Positions 33,344 to 42,289 of a stretch of DNA of 64,000 nt are shown here, in pieces. The notes under the pieces were generated by a model. It saw only the letters and a list, made by a program, of their open reading frames with translations, did no database searches and was not told the origin of the DNA. Position numbers and translations under genes: made by a program. The stretch comes from Comamonas fluminis. Lineage in GTDB: Bacteria > Pseudomonadota > Gammaproteobacteria > Burkholderiales > Burkholderiaceae_C. Position 1 is the stretch's first letter; every line of letters starts with the position of its first letter. The stretch is from positions 4,229,501 to 4,293,500 of the forward strand of contig NZ_CP066783.1 in assembly GCF_019186805.1 (NCBI RefSeq), given 5' to 3'.

Positions 33344-34378
33344 ATGAGCGAACTGCAAGACCCCTCTCACCCCTATGCCGATCTCACGCCGGACTGCGTG
33401 ATTGATGCGCTGTGCGCCACGGGTCTGCTGCCGGACGGGCGCCTGACTGCGCTCAGCTCCTACGAGAACCGCGTCTATCTGGCCCATCAGGACGATGGCG
33501 ACAAGGTCGTGGCCAAGTTCTACCGCCCCGGCCGCTGGAGCCGTGCGCAGATTGAGGAGGAACACGCCTTCTCGCAAGAGCTGGCCGCCAAGGAGATACC
33601 CGTCGTTGCGCCGCTGGTGCTGCAAGGCCGCACCGTGCATGAGCACGCAGGCTTTCTGTTCAGCGTCAGCCCCTGGCGCGGCGGGCGCAGGCCTGAGCTG
33701 GACGACTGGGAAGTGCTGGAGTGGATTGGCCGCTTTCTGGCGCGCATCCACACCGTGGGCTCGGCCCAGCCCTTTGCCCACCGCCCCGCGCTGGACTTGC
33801 AAAGCTTTGGCCATGAATCCATGCGCTATTTGCTGGACAACGATATCGTCGCCATCGAGGTGCGCAGCCGCTGGCAGCAAGCCTGCGAAACCGCTCTTGC
33901 CTTGATAGCACCTGCCGCAGATGGAATGAGCGCTGCGGGCCATTTTGGCTTGCAAAGCGCCAAACAGATTCGCCTGCACGGCGACTGCCACCCCGGCAAT
34001 ATTCTGTGGACGCCGCTGGATGACAGCGGCCACGGCGGCCCGCATTTTGTGGATCTGGACGACGCCCGTAGCGGCCCTGCCGTGCAGGATTTGTGGATGC
34101 TGCTGTCGGGCGACCGGGGCCAGCAGACCCAGCAACTATCGGCCCTGCTGGAGGGCTATGAGCAGTTTCGCCCCTTTGACCGGCGCGAGCTGGCCCTGAT
34201 CGAGCCACTGCGCACGCTGCGCCTGCTGCACTACAGCGCCTGGCTGGCGCGCCGCTGGCAAGATCCCATCTTTGCCATCAACTTCCCATGGTTCGGCACG
34301 CTGGACTACTGGCAAAGCCAGGTGGACATGCTCAACGAGCAGATCGAAGCCATGCAGGCCCAGCCTCTGTACGCCTGA
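33344..34378 (+). CDS. srkA: Stress response kinase A (SrkA/RdoA/YihE)
   Basis: A 344-aa Ser/Thr protein kinase that in E. coli counters MazEF-linked death under stress. Strong matches are SSYENRVYLAHQDDGDKVVAKFYRP, the catalytic LHGDCHPGNILW, the metal site FVDLDDARSGPAVQDLWMLL and the C-terminal NFPWFGTLDYW. The frame is open from 33278, but the family N-terminus fits the ATG at 33344. Residues 187-202 (APAADGMSAAGHFG and neighbours) are absent from the E. coli sequence as I recall it and lie in a dispersed-repeat-like DNA stretch. It is followed by a terminator at 34510. Confidence 0.93.
   Translation: MSELQDPSHPYADLTPDCVIDALCATGLLPDGRLTALSSYENRVYLAHQDDGDKVVAKFYRPGRWSRAQIEEEHAFSQELAAKEIPVVAPLVLQGRTVHEHAGFLFSVSPWRGGRRPELDDWEVLEWIGRFLARIHTVGSAQPFAHRPALDLQSFGHESMRYLLDNDIVAIEVRSRWQQACETALALIAPAADGMSAAGHFGLQSAKQIRLHGDCHPGNILWTPLDDSGHGGPHFVDLDDARSGPAVQDLWMLLSGDRGQQTQQLSALLEGYEQFRPFDRRELALIEPLRTLRLLHYSAWLARRWQDPIFAINFPWFGTLDYWQSQVDMLNEQIEAMQAQPLYA
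33903..33948 (+). repeat. Short dispersed repeat-like segment inside srkA
   Basis: TGATAGCACCTGCCGCAG...GAGCGCTGCGGGCCATTTTGG follows the order of the intergenic family (GATAGC, a central stretch, AGCGCT, GGCCATTTT) though diverged. It keeps the frame and adds about 15 residues just before the catalytic LHGDCH. Confidence 0.4.
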
Positions 34379-34960
34379 TTTGCCTTTGATTTGTAGCAGG
34401 CTCCCGCAGAAGCGGGCCTGAATCCCGCCCGCCAGCGTCAGACCAGACGCTGCGCACCACCCGCCATCACCCTACCCAATTGCATTGAATAGCGTGGGGT
34501 GAGACCACCAGCCCGGCCCGGCCTGTTTTACAGCCTTGCCGGGCTTTTTCATGCGCGTCTGATTTCAAGCCAAAAGCCGCCATAGCCTTTATTGAAATTG
34601 CGAATACAGCTTCTGTTTTAGTAGCAAAAAACCTGCGTCAAACGGCCCAAGCGCTGTCGCCCACAGGCTATTTCGCAGCCGCGTTATTTGTAAGAACTCA
34701 TTGCATTGTGTATTTGCACCGCTGTTTTCAGCGGCTCGCCTTACACGCCACCGCACTGCTCCCAAGGAGAGCAGGCCGGCTTCGGGCCATCCACCTACCA
34801 AACAAAAGATCAAATACTACCAACTGTAGGAATTTGATAGACAAACGCTATGCACCAGTGCGCACAAAAACGGCTGCGATAGCTCCTACATATCGAATTA
34901 ATTGAATTAATTAAATTCTCCTCACTTACACAAATTGCTTTTTTAAATGAGGAGACGGAA
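34379..34960. other. Long intergenic region between srkA and the first metzincin gene
   Basis: No convincing gene is present in 582 bp. The first half holds the srkA terminator. The second half is AT-rich, ending with a short tandem repeat GAATTAATT GAATTAATT AAATT (about 34894-34915) just before the protease leader. The low G+C suggests a promoter with a long leader or incoming DNA. Confidence 0.6.
34510..34549 (+). terminator. Rho-independent terminator downstream of srkA
   Basis: AGCCCGGC (34510-34517) pairs with GCCGGGCT (34538-34545) followed by a T-run. It lies 130 bp after srkA, so some transcript may lie between. Confidence 0.75.
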
Positions 34961-36934
34961 ATGAATAGCAGCAAACAAACTGTGATCCAGCAAGCCACCG
35001 TTCTGGCTATTTCCGCTCTCCTGGCTGCCTGTGGTGGTGGCGGCGGTGGTGGCAGCAGCACCCCTGCATCCAGCCCCGCACCGGCTCCTGCAGCTTCTGC
35101 ACCCGCACCTGCGGCAGCAACTCCGGCTCCTGCGCCCGCCCCAGCTCCCGCTCCAGCAGCGACCTCGGGTGTCTTCATCAGCGAAGTGGCCAACAATTTC
35201 TATAACAACAGCGTCAGCTGGTTCGAGCTGCACAACAGCTCTGACAAGGCCATCAACCTGGCCAGCTACCAGCTGCGCAGCCCCTCCATCGACCCATCCC
35301 CCACGGTGACGAACCAGACCATGGTGGAGTCCCAGACCTTCCAGCTGCCCAGCCTGGAAGTGCCCGCAGGCGGCTATGTCGTCATCAGCGCCCGCGCCAC
35401 CACCGACCTCAAAGATTCCGCCAGCAACGTCTATGTGGCAGGCAGCGACAGCCGCGTGCCTTACTGGCAAGGCAGCACCGGTTTTGTGGAACTGCTGTCC
35501 GACGGCCAGACAGTGGACTTCATCCGCTTTGGCAGCAGCGCTGCAACGCCCACCACCGCAGGCAGCTGGACGGGCCCCAGCGTCACCGCCATGGATACCA
35601 GCGCCACCAGCTACAACAACGCACTGGTGCGCCCCGCAGGCAACTTCCGCCAGACCCGCTCTGCCAGCGACTGGATTCAGGTGAACTTCGCCACCCCCGG
35701 CGGCCCCAACGATGTACCCGCCGGTGTGGTGGACAGCGACAACGACGGCATTCCTGATTCGGCCAAGGTGGCTGGCGGCACTTACGCTGGCATGGACCTG
35801 TACGCCATGGGCGCACGCCGCGGCCAGCGCGATATGTTCATTCACGTGGACTATATGGACAGCAGCGATGCAGGCATCACCCCCAATGCCGATGCGCTGA
35901 CCAAGGTGGCTCAGGCTTTTGCCAAGCACAACATTGCCGTGCACTTCGACGCTGGCAACCTGTTTGCCAGCGGCATCAGCCCTGCGCAGCACAATCTGGA
36001 CGGCAACGTCAGCCACAAGCGCGCCTTCAGCCGCTGCACCATGCTGGTTCCTCCCAGCCAGGTGACGGCAGGCTGCAACAGCGCCTACAGCATCAAGTCC
36101 GCCAATATGGACATTCGCCGCAAGCCCATCTTCCGCTACCTGCTGCTGGCCAATTCCCAGCAAGCCAGCGGCAATGCCAGCGCCTCCGGCTCTGCCGAGC
36201 TGATTGGGGACGACTTCATGGTCACGCTGGGCAACTGGAACCTGAAGGCTGGCACCATCGCCCAGGTGAACTACCAGGCTGCGACCATCATGCATGAGCT
36301 GGGCCACACCCTGGGCCTGCGCCACGGCGGTGACGAAAACACCAACAACAAGCCCAATTACTTCAGCGTGATGAACTACTTCTACCAAATCACCGGTCTG
36401 CCCAGCCCCACCGGTGCCGGTGTGAACCAGCGCTACTACTACTGGCAGTCCAACTACCAGAACCAGTCCTTCCTGGGCTACTCGGGCGCCAACCCCTACC
36501 CTGAAGCCAAGATTGACGACGGCCCTCTGTCGGCCTCCTTCAAGATCGACTTCTCCAACGGCAGCGGCCAGGTTCTGGATGAGCGCAATCTGCAGGAAAC
36601 ACTGATGATTGGCCGTGGCGCGGATGCAGGCCAGTACGCAGACTGGAACCTGAATGGCCAAAGCGAAAGCAGCGCCCAGGCCATCGACCTGGACAAGAAC
36701 GGCGTGCAATCCACCCTGCATGACCACGATGACTGGAGCAACATCATCCTCAACAGCCGCCGCTACCAGTTCGCCAACAACTCCGGCGTGCAAAAGCCCG
36801 GTCAGCGCACGCTGCTGACAGCTGTCACCGCAGCAACCGCAGCCTTCGATCCTCTGACCCAGCCTTTCCAGCGCACAGTGGAGGAAATCCTGCCCCCCAG
36901 CAGCCTGCTGCAGCGCCTGAGCCAGTCGCGCTGA
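34961..36934 (+). CDS. Lipoprotein metzincin-type zinc metalloprotease with lamin-tail-like domain (first copy)
   Basis: A 657-aa lipoprotein. The lipobox LLAAC gives lipid-bearing Cys24, followed by seven Gly and an Ala/Pro linker to about residue 68. A lamin-tail-like beta-sandwich domain follows (about 69-240; GVFISEVANNFYNNSVSWFELHN, split: GVFISEVANN, WFELHN). DSDNDGIPD is a Ca-binding thrombospondin-type-3-like motif. The protease domain carries HELGHTLGLRHGG (H445, E446, H449, H455) and the metzincin Met-turn SVMNY with M471. It is thus a surface or periplasmic protease. The +2 residue after Cys is Gly, not Asp, so outer-membrane sorting is expected. GGAG precedes the ATG. A close paralogue lies 213 bp downstream. 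Confidence 0.88.
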   Translation: MNSSKQTVIQQATVLAISALLAACGGGGGGGSSTPASSPAPAPAASAPAPAAATPAPAPAPAPAPAATSGVFISEVANNFYNNSVSWFELHNSSDKAINLASYQLRSPSIDPSPTVTNQTMVESQTFQLPSLEVPAGGYVVISARATTDLKDSASNVYVAGSDSRVPYWQGSTGFVELLSDGQTVDFIRFGSSAATPTTAGSWTGPSVTAMDTSATSYNNALVRPAGNFRQTRSASDWIQVNFATPGGPNDVPAGVVDSDNDGIPDSAKVAGGTYAGMDLYAMGARRGQRDMFIHVDYMDSSDAGITPNADALTKVAQAFAKHNIAVHFDAGNLFASGISPAQHNLDGNVSHKRAFSRCTMLVPPSQVTAGCNSAYSIKSANMDIRRKPIFRYLLLANSQQASGNASASGSAELIGDDFMVTLGNWNLKAGTIAQVNYQAATIMHELGHTLGLRHGGDENTNNKPNYFSVMNYFYQITGLPSPTGAGVNQRYYYWQSNYQNQSFLGYSGANPYPEAKIDDGPLSASFKIDFSNGSGQVLDERNLQETLMIGRGADAGQYADWNLNGQSESSAQAIDLDKNGVQSTLHDHDDWSNIILNSRRYQFANNSGVQKPGQRTLLTAVTAATAAFDPLTQPFQRTVEEILPPSSLLQRLSQSR

Positions 36935-36960
36935 TCGCGTCAGACCACCCTCTCCAACCC

Positions 36961-36991
36961 AGGCCGCCTCCATTCAGAGGCGGCCTTTTTT
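36961..36991 (+). terminator. Rho-independent terminator after the first metzincin gene
   Basis: AGGCCGCCTC (36961-36970) pairs perfectly with GAGGCGGCCT (36977-36986), loop CATTCA, then T-run. The second metzincin gene is therefore probably expressed from its own promoter. Confidence 0.9.
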
Positions 36992-37147
36992 ACCCATCAC
37001 CTGAATTTCACCTACACAGCGTAAGCAACCGCCTTCTTATCAATCCCCGCTCTATCCGACAGAAACCGCCCCGGCGCCACCTACGCAGCGGCCAAACATT
37101 GATTCATAAAGTTACTACTCACACAAATCTAGACAGAGGGAGCCCCT

Positions 37148-39157
37148 ATGCATCGCCAACCATCGACCATCGCAGGTCACGCGGCGCTGTACGCCAGCTT
37201 GATAGTGGCAGGGCTGCTTTCCGCCTGCGGTGGCGGGGGCGGAGGCGAGTCGGCCGCTTCCACCACCTCCACAAGCACGCAGACCACGCAAGCGTCTCAA
37301 AGCACACAGACGCCGCAGGCATCTGCCGCAGAAAATTCCTCGGCCAGCACGTCGCAAAGCGTCACCCTCCCCTCTGCCGCACCCGCCGCCAGCGCTGTGC
37401 GCCTCAATACCCCCGCGGGTGCCCCTTCAGGCCTGTTCATCAGCGAAGTCGCCAGCAATGTGCACAGCAACACCGTCAGCTGGCTGGAGGTTTACAACAA
37501 CACCGGCGCAGCGGTGGACCTGAGCCAATACAGCCTGCGCACACCCGCCATCAATCTTGGCACTCAGGCCGTCAGTGACAGCGTGAGCTTTGCCCTGCCG
37601 CAGCTCACACTGCCGGACAACAGCTACCTCGTCATTGGTGCGCAGGCCAGCACCGATCTGCAAAACGGCAGCGACCACATCTATATCGCCAATGCCAGCC
37701 AGCAAGCCCCTTACTGGCAAGGCCTCAACGGTTTTGCAGAACTGATCAGCAATGGTGCGACGGTGGACTTTGTGCGCTTTGGCAGCAGCACAGCCCAGCC
37801 CACCACGTCCGGTGCATGGTCCGGGCCTGCTGTGGTCGCCCTGCCCAACAGCGCCACCGACTACAACACGTCCATCGTGCGTCCTTTTGCGCGCTTTACC
37901 CAGACCCATACCGCCGGTGACTGGAGCGCCGTGAACTTCGCCACCCCCGGCGGCATCAACGATGTGGCAGCCGGTGTGAGCGACAGCGATGGCGACGGCA
38001 TCCCCGATTCCGCCAAGCTCTATGGCGGCACCTATGGCGGCCTTGACCTGTACGCCATGGGCGCGCGCCAGGGCCAGCGCGATCTGTTCATTCACCTGGA
38101 CTACCTCAGCAGCAGCGACCCCGGCGTCACGCCCGACATTCGCGCGCTGGACAAAATCGTGCAGGCCTTTGCCAAGCGGAAGATTGCCGTGCACTTTGAT
38201 GCAGGCAATCTGTTCAGCACCAGCCTGCAGCCTGCACAGCACAACCTCAGCGGCGATGTCAGCCACCAGCGCCCAGCCCAGCGCTGCTCACAGCTGCGCC
38301 AGCCTTCTCAGCTGCTGGCGGGCTGCACCAGCGTCTATGCCACCAAGACGGCCAGCATGGATATCCGCCGCAAGCCCATCTTCCGTTATCTGCTGATGGC
38401 CAGCTCCCAGCAGCCCAGCGGGCTGTCTGGCGCATCCGGCTCGGCAGAGCTGGTGGGCGACGATTTTCTCGTCACGCTGGGCGGCTGGGGCCTGCAAAAA
38501 GGCAGCTGGCTGCTGGCCAACTACCAGGCCGCCACCATCATGCATGAGCTGGGTCACACCCTGGGCCTGCGCCACGGCGGCAATGAGGACGAGGTGGCCA
38601 AGCCCAACTACTTCAGCACCATGAATTACCTCTACCAGATCAGCGGACTGCCTTCGCTGACGGGCAACAGCTTCAATCAGCGCTATTACTACTGGCTGAC
38701 CAACTATCAGAACCAGAGCGTGCCCGGCTATTCACCCAGCAACCCATTCCCCGAGTCGCTGCTGGACGACGGCCCACAAAGCGCCAGCTTCCGTATCGAC
38801 TACTCTGACGGCAGCAGCCTTCCGCTCAACGAGAACAACCTCAATGAAAGCGTTCTGATTGGCCGCGGCACCGTGGCGGGCAGCTTTGCCGACTGGAACA
38901 CCAATGGCACGCAGGACTCTGCGAACTACGCCATGGACATCAACCAGTCCGGCAGCAAGACAGAGCTGCGCGACTACAACGACTGGGCCAATCTGGTGAT
39001 CAACCCGCGCCGCCAGAGCAATGCCAACAACTCCGGCATCATGCTGCCTGGCAGCGGCCACAGCGGCAGTTTCGACCCGCTGACCACACCGTTTCAGCCG
39101 CTGCAGTCGGATTGCCACCCCCTGCTGCGCCCTGGCCAGATTCAGCATTCGCATTGA
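37148..39157 (+). CDS. Lipoprotein metzincin-type zinc metalloprotease with lamin-tail-like domain (second copy)
   Basis: A 669-aa paralogue of the preceding gene with the same domain order: lipobox LLSAC (Cys27), six Gly, a Ser/Thr/Gln-rich linker instead of Ala/Pro, lamin-tail-like domain (GLFISEVASNVHSN, SWLEVYNN), Ca-binding DSDGDGIPD, and catalytic HELGHTLGLRHGG (H466, E467, H470, H476) with Met-turn M492 (STMNY). The spacing from the last His to Met is 16 residues in both. Linkers have diverged most and the catalytic core least. The next gene starts within 40 bp and may be co-transcribed. Confidence 0.88.
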   Translation: MHRQPSTIAGHAALYASLIVAGLLSACGGGGGGESAASTTSTSTQTTQASQSTQTPQASAAENSSASTSQSVTLPSAAPAASAVRLNTPAGAPSGLFISEVASNVHSNTVSWLEVYNNTGAAVDLSQYSLRTPAINLGTQAVSDSVSFALPQLTLPDNSYLVIGAQASTDLQNGSDHIYIANASQQAPYWQGLNGFAELISNGATVDFVRFGSSTAQPTTSGAWSGPAVVALPNSATDYNTSIVRPFARFTQTHTAGDWSAVNFATPGGINDVAAGVSDSDGDGIPDSAKLYGGTYGGLDLYAMGARQGQRDLFIHLDYLSSSDPGVTPDIRALDKIVQAFAKRKIAVHFDAGNLFSTSLQPAQHNLSGDVSHQRPAQRCSQLRQPSQLLAGCTSVYATKTASMDIRRKPIFRYLLMASSQQPSGLSGASGSAELVGDDFLVTLGGWGLQKGSWLLANYQAATIMHELGHTLGLRHGGNEDEVAKPNYFSTMNYLYQISGLPSLTGNSFNQRYYYWLTNYQNQSVPGYSPSNPFPESLLDDGPQSASFRIDYSDGSSLPLNENNLNESVLIGRGTVAGSFADWNTNGTQDSANYAMDINQSGSKTELRDYNDWANLVINPRRQSNANNSGIMLPGSGHSGSFDPLTTPFQPLQSDCHPLLRPGQIQHSH

Positions 39158-39190
39158 ACAATGAGCAGACCTCTGCAGGAAATGACTGTC

Positions 39191-39754
39191 ATGCCTTATT
39201 TGCTTCGCTCCCTCATCGCTGTGCTGGCGGCCAGCGCAGCCCTGTGCCACGCCGAAAATCTGCAAATCACGCCTCAGCAGCGCCAGCAGGGGCTCAGCAC
39301 AGCCATGCAGGTGGACGCGCAGGGCACGCTTAACTTCGAGCTACAAGGCCAGCACTGGCAAGTGCAAGGCTGGCCCGCCGATCTGCCGCGCCAGTTGGGC
39401 GCGCAGCAAGTGCAGTCGCTGTTTGCGCAGCATCCCGCCGGGCCCGTGCAGGCACTGCGCCTGAGCGAGCCGCGCCAGTCAAAACCGTGGCTGGAGGTGG
39501 TGAAGTCCGGGCGCACCGGCCGCCAGATTGCGCAGGGCTGGACTCTGCACGCCATCAGCCAGCAAGGCATACAGATCATGGATGCGCAGCAGAAGCTACA
39601 TGCCCTCAGTGCGGGTCAAAGCCTGAAGCTCAAAGGCAGCGGCTGCCAGAAGCTGCATCTGCTGGCAGTGGATATTCCAGCCGAGTCTGCGGGCACCGCA
39701 ACCGAGCAGGAGCCGCGAGCAGACTGGTACCTCAGGACAGCACCTCAATGCTGA
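39191..39754 (+). CDS. Hypothetical exported protein downstream of the metzincin pair
   Basis: A 187-aa protein with signal peptide MPYLLRSLIAVLAASAALCHA. The frame is open from an ATG at 39161; AGGA at 39177-39180 fits the ATG at 39191 best. The mature protein is beta-rich, with internal Gln/Leu-rich segments and two Cys near the C-terminus (GSGCQKL and TAPQC). I recognise no family. Its position suggests an accessory factor of the proteases, such as an inhibitor or chaperone; this is only positional. Confidence 0.7.
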   Translation: MPYLLRSLIAVLAASAALCHAENLQITPQQRQQGLSTAMQVDAQGTLNFELQGQHWQVQGWPADLPRQLGAQQVQSLFAQHPAGPVQALRLSEPRQSKPWLEVVKSGRTGRQIAQGWTLHAISQQGIQIMDAQQKLHALSAGQSLKLKGSGCQKLHLLAVDIPAESAGTATEQEPRADWYLRTAPQC

Positions 39755-39755
39755 T

Positions 39756-40211
39756 TCAGCAGCGCCCCTCGGCCCTGCAGGCGGGCACGGGTTGACCACG
39801 GGAATCGCGCCACTGCACCGCGCCGTCCTGCGCTGATGGCTCGGCCGCCTGCACCGGATAAGTGGATGGCGCTGGCGAAGCGGGTGGGTTCTGCGGCTGG
39901 TTGGGGTCATGCAGCACCTTCGATGTGCCCACGCCCACACCCACGCTGGCCCCGCCCACGCCGGTGGAAGCGCCCACGCCTGCCGAGCCCAGGACCTGGC
40001 CTCTCTGGTTCACGCCCACGCCAACGCCCACAGGCCCCACGCCTGTGCCAACGCCTGCGCTGAGGCCACCACTGCCCAGCCCCACGCCCAGCGAAAACGG
40101 GCCGATGGGAATACCAACGCCCACACCCGCGCCGACCGAGCCGCAACCCGCCAGCACAGCGGACAGCGCCACCGCAGAGACAGACAGACAAAGGTTTTTG
40201 CGCAGACTCAT
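39756..40211 (-). CDS. Gly/Val-rich lipoprotein
   Basis: A 151-aa lipoprotein with lipobox VLAGC (Cys23). Residues about 27-95 are a low-complexity run of alternating Gly and Val (GVGVG units with Ser/Pro), followed by a Pro-rich segment and a C-terminal EGRC. Such repeats may form an extended outer-membrane-anchored structure; no function is known to me. The ATG overlaps the stop of the TetR gene upstream (ATGA), so the regulator and the lipoprotein are coupled. Confidence 0.78.
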   Translation of the reverse strand: MSLRKNLCLSVSAVALSAVLAGCGSVGAGVGVGIPIGPFSLGVGLGSGGLSAGVGTGVGPVGVGVGVNQRGQVLGSAGVGASTGVGGASVGVGVGTSKVLHDPNQPQNPPASPAPSTYPVQAAEPSAQDGAVQWRDSRGQPVPACRAEGRC

Positions 40212-40909
40212 GACTTGGATTCCTTGGACGTTTTCACCCCCGCATTGTCCCGCACCCTGGCGGCAAACAGGGTTTCGATCAGCAACTCGACCAGCGGCCG
40301 TATGGACAGCTGCTGCCTAGGGTCTGAAATCAGCAGCCCGTTATGCACCATGCCCATCCAGAAAGGGCTGGCCAGCAACTGCGCGCAGAGGCTGATGGAA
40401 TCCGTCTGCAGCTCCCCCTCATCCACAGCCAGCTGCAGCAAATCAAGCACATGCTGCTGCCAGGCATCAAAAGCCAGCTCTTTGTACAGCCGCGCCAGCT
40501 CTGGCACATGGCGGCCCTCGCTCAGAATCAGCTGCGCCAGCACACCGCGCTGCGAGCCTTCCACGGCCTGCAGCGTCGGCAGCAGGCTGCGGCGCAGCAG
40601 CGCCTTGACCGACTCCCCTTTTTTGCGGCGCAAAGGCCGGTAGGCCGCTGACTGCTGCAAGGCATGCTCCACCACGCCGCGCAGCAATTCATTCTTGGAC
40701 GGGTAGTACAGATAGAGCGTGCCCTTGGCCACCTGTGCCCGGCTGGCAATGCGGTCCATGGTGCTGCGTGCCAGGCCATGCTCTGCAAACTCGGCCAGCG
40801 CCGCCTCGGTGATCTGCTGAAGCGTCTGCGCAGTCTTGTCCAGACTGGGGCCTCGCCCACGCTTTGCAGCGGCAGCGCATTCCGCCTGCGTTTTTTTATG
40901 TACAGACAT
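40208..40909 (-). CDS. TetR/AcrR family transcriptional regulator
   Basis: A 233-aa repressor-type protein. The N-terminal helix-turn-helix (about 30-75) contains ARSTMDRIASRAQVAKGTLYLYYPSKNELL (split: IASRAQVAKG, TLYLYYPSK), the TetR signature. The C-terminal ligand domain is unrecognised. It is divergent from an MFS transporter gene, with a palindrome TGACTAAATAGTCA in the shared region, and coupled to a lipoprotein gene downstream. The likely targets are both flanking genes. Confidence 0.92.
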   Translation of the reverse strand: MSVHKKTQAECAAAAKRGRGPSLDKTAQTLQQITEAALAEFAEHGLARSTMDRIASRAQVAKGTLYLYYPSKNELLRGVVEHALQQSAAYRPLRRKKGESVKALLRRSLLPTLQAVEGSQRGVLAQLILSEGRHVPELARLYKELAFDAWQQHVLDLLQLAVDEGELQTDSISLCAQLLASPFWMGMVHNGLLISDPRQQLSIRPLVELLIETLFAARVRDNAGVKTSKESKS

Positions 40910-40981
40910 TTCCGTGTAATCACCATGGACACATCACATCAGACGTGACCCGGTCATCCATCCTTTCTACAATCACAGAAC

Positions 40982-40995
40982 TGACTAAATAGTCA
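40982..40995. promoter_or_regulatory. Candidate TetR operator
   Basis: TGACTAAATAGTCA is a perfect palindrome (TGACTA, 2-bp centre, TAGTCA) in the 152-bp divergent region between the tetR-like gene and the MFS gene. TGACTnnnTAGTCA-like sites are common TetR-family operators. A nearby AT-rich stretch could carry the promoter. Confidence 0.6.
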
Positions 40996-41061
40996 TTTAT
41001 AGTTATTGTAGGCAGGCCCTAAAACCCTGACACAAGGGCCGCCACAACCTTCCATCACATC

Positions 41062-42279
41062 ATGCAAACCAAATGGACGCCCTACCCCTGGGTGTGCTTT
41101 TCCATGTGCGTGGGCGTCATGGGCACTGCCCTGGCCAGCCCTCTGTACCCTCTGTACCAGCAGGCCTGGGGCCTGCTGCCCAGTCACATCACCCAGATCT
41201 TTGTGGCCTATATGTTTGGCGCGCTGGCCAGCCTGCTGTTTCTGGGGCGGCTGACCGACCGCTTCGGCTTTCTGGCTGTACTGCGCCTGGGGCTGGTGCT
41301 GATGACGCTGGGCATCATCAGCTCGGCCCTGGCCTGGAATGTTCCCAGCTTTGCCATCTGCCGCTTCGTGATTGGCGTGTCTTCGGGGCTGATTACCACC
41401 TCGGCCTCAGTCGGCATGACCCAGCTCAACAACAAGGGCGATCTGCAGCGCGCCGCCGCCACCACCAGCCTGACGATTGCCTTTGGCTTTGGTCTGGGGC
41501 CGGTGCTGGGCGGCCTGATGGCGCAGTGGCTGCCCATGCCTCTGAAAACGGCATACATGCCCTCCATCGCGCTCAGTTTTCTGGCCATCTATGCCCTGTT
41601 TCAGGTGCGTATTCCTGCGCCAGCCAGCGCCGCACCCGCCACGCCAGCCGCTGGCGGCCTGTCTCTGCGTGATGTCATGCCCGTGCTGTCCCAGCCGCGC
41701 AAGCCCTTCATGCGCCACTACATGCTGGGCTGCATGGCAGCGTTCTCGGCCTTTGGCATGTTCAGCCTGTTTGCCGCGCTGGCCCCCAGCTTCATGAAGG
41801 ACATGGTGCCCTGGCACGGCCCTCTGGTGTCAGGCCTGTCCATTGGCGTCATCCTGTTTCTGTCGGCAGGCATACAGCTGCTGGCGCGGCCAGTTGCTAC
41901 CAAAAAGGTAGCTATCAGCGGTTTCTTTGCGCTGGCTATCAGCAATATCTTGCTCATGCTCAACATTCAGCTGGGCTCGCCCTGGCTGTTCTTGCTGTGC
42001 GTGCTGACCACGGCCTGCGGCCATGCGCTGTGCAATCTGGCGGGTATGGCCATCGTCAACAAAGTCTCCAAGCCAGCCAACCGCACAGGCCTGCTGTCCA
42101 CCTATCTGATCATTGGCTATCTGGGCACGATTGTTCCCATTCTGGGGCTGGGCTGGCTGTCTGATGTCATGGGACTGACCCACGCGCTGCAAGTGTTCTG
42201 CCTGTGCCTGTGCCTGTTGACCACGGTGCTGGGCTTCTTGAGCCTGCGTGCGCGGGTGCTGCCCATTCCGCGCCAGTAA
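41062..42279 (+). CDS. MFS transporter (divergent from TetR)
   Basis: A 405-aa, 12-helix inner-membrane transporter of the major facilitator superfamily. The motif after helix 2 reads FLGRLTDRFGFLAVLRLG, the usual cytoplasmic loop 2-3 motif A. It probably exports a drug or toxic metabolite sensed by the adjacent TetR protein. It starts at an ATG 152 bp from the regulator start and ends 10 bp before the convergent soxR stop. Confidence 0.9.
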   Translation: MQTKWTPYPWVCFSMCVGVMGTALASPLYPLYQQAWGLLPSHITQIFVAYMFGALASLLFLGRLTDRFGFLAVLRLGLVLMTLGIISSALAWNVPSFAICRFVIGVSSGLITTSASVGMTQLNNKGDLQRAAATTSLTIAFGFGLGPVLGGLMAQWLPMPLKTAYMPSIALSFLAIYALFQVRIPAPASAAPATPAAGGLSLRDVMPVLSQPRKPFMRHYMLGCMAAFSAFGMFSLFAALAPSFMKDMVPWHGPLVSGLSIGVILFLSAGIQLLARPVATKKVAISGFFALAISNILLMLNIQLGSPWLFLLCVLTTACGHALCNLAGMAIVNKVSKPANRTGLLSTYLIIGYLGTIVPILGLGWLSDVMGLTHALQVFCLCLCLLTTVLGFLSLRARVLPIPRQ

Positions 42280-42289
42280 ACCCAAGCAT

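Noticed and set aside
34943..36973. A 676-codon minus-strand frame opposite the first metzincin gene
   Set aside because: It lies exactly under a gene with lipobox, zinc motif and Met-turn and contains only low-information Val/Gly/His text.
41888..41950. A further in-gene copy of the short dispersed repeat in the MFS gene
   Set aside because: GTAGCTATCAGCGG and GGCTATCAGC resemble the repeat only loosely and fit normal transmembrane coding sequence. The match is too weak to claim.
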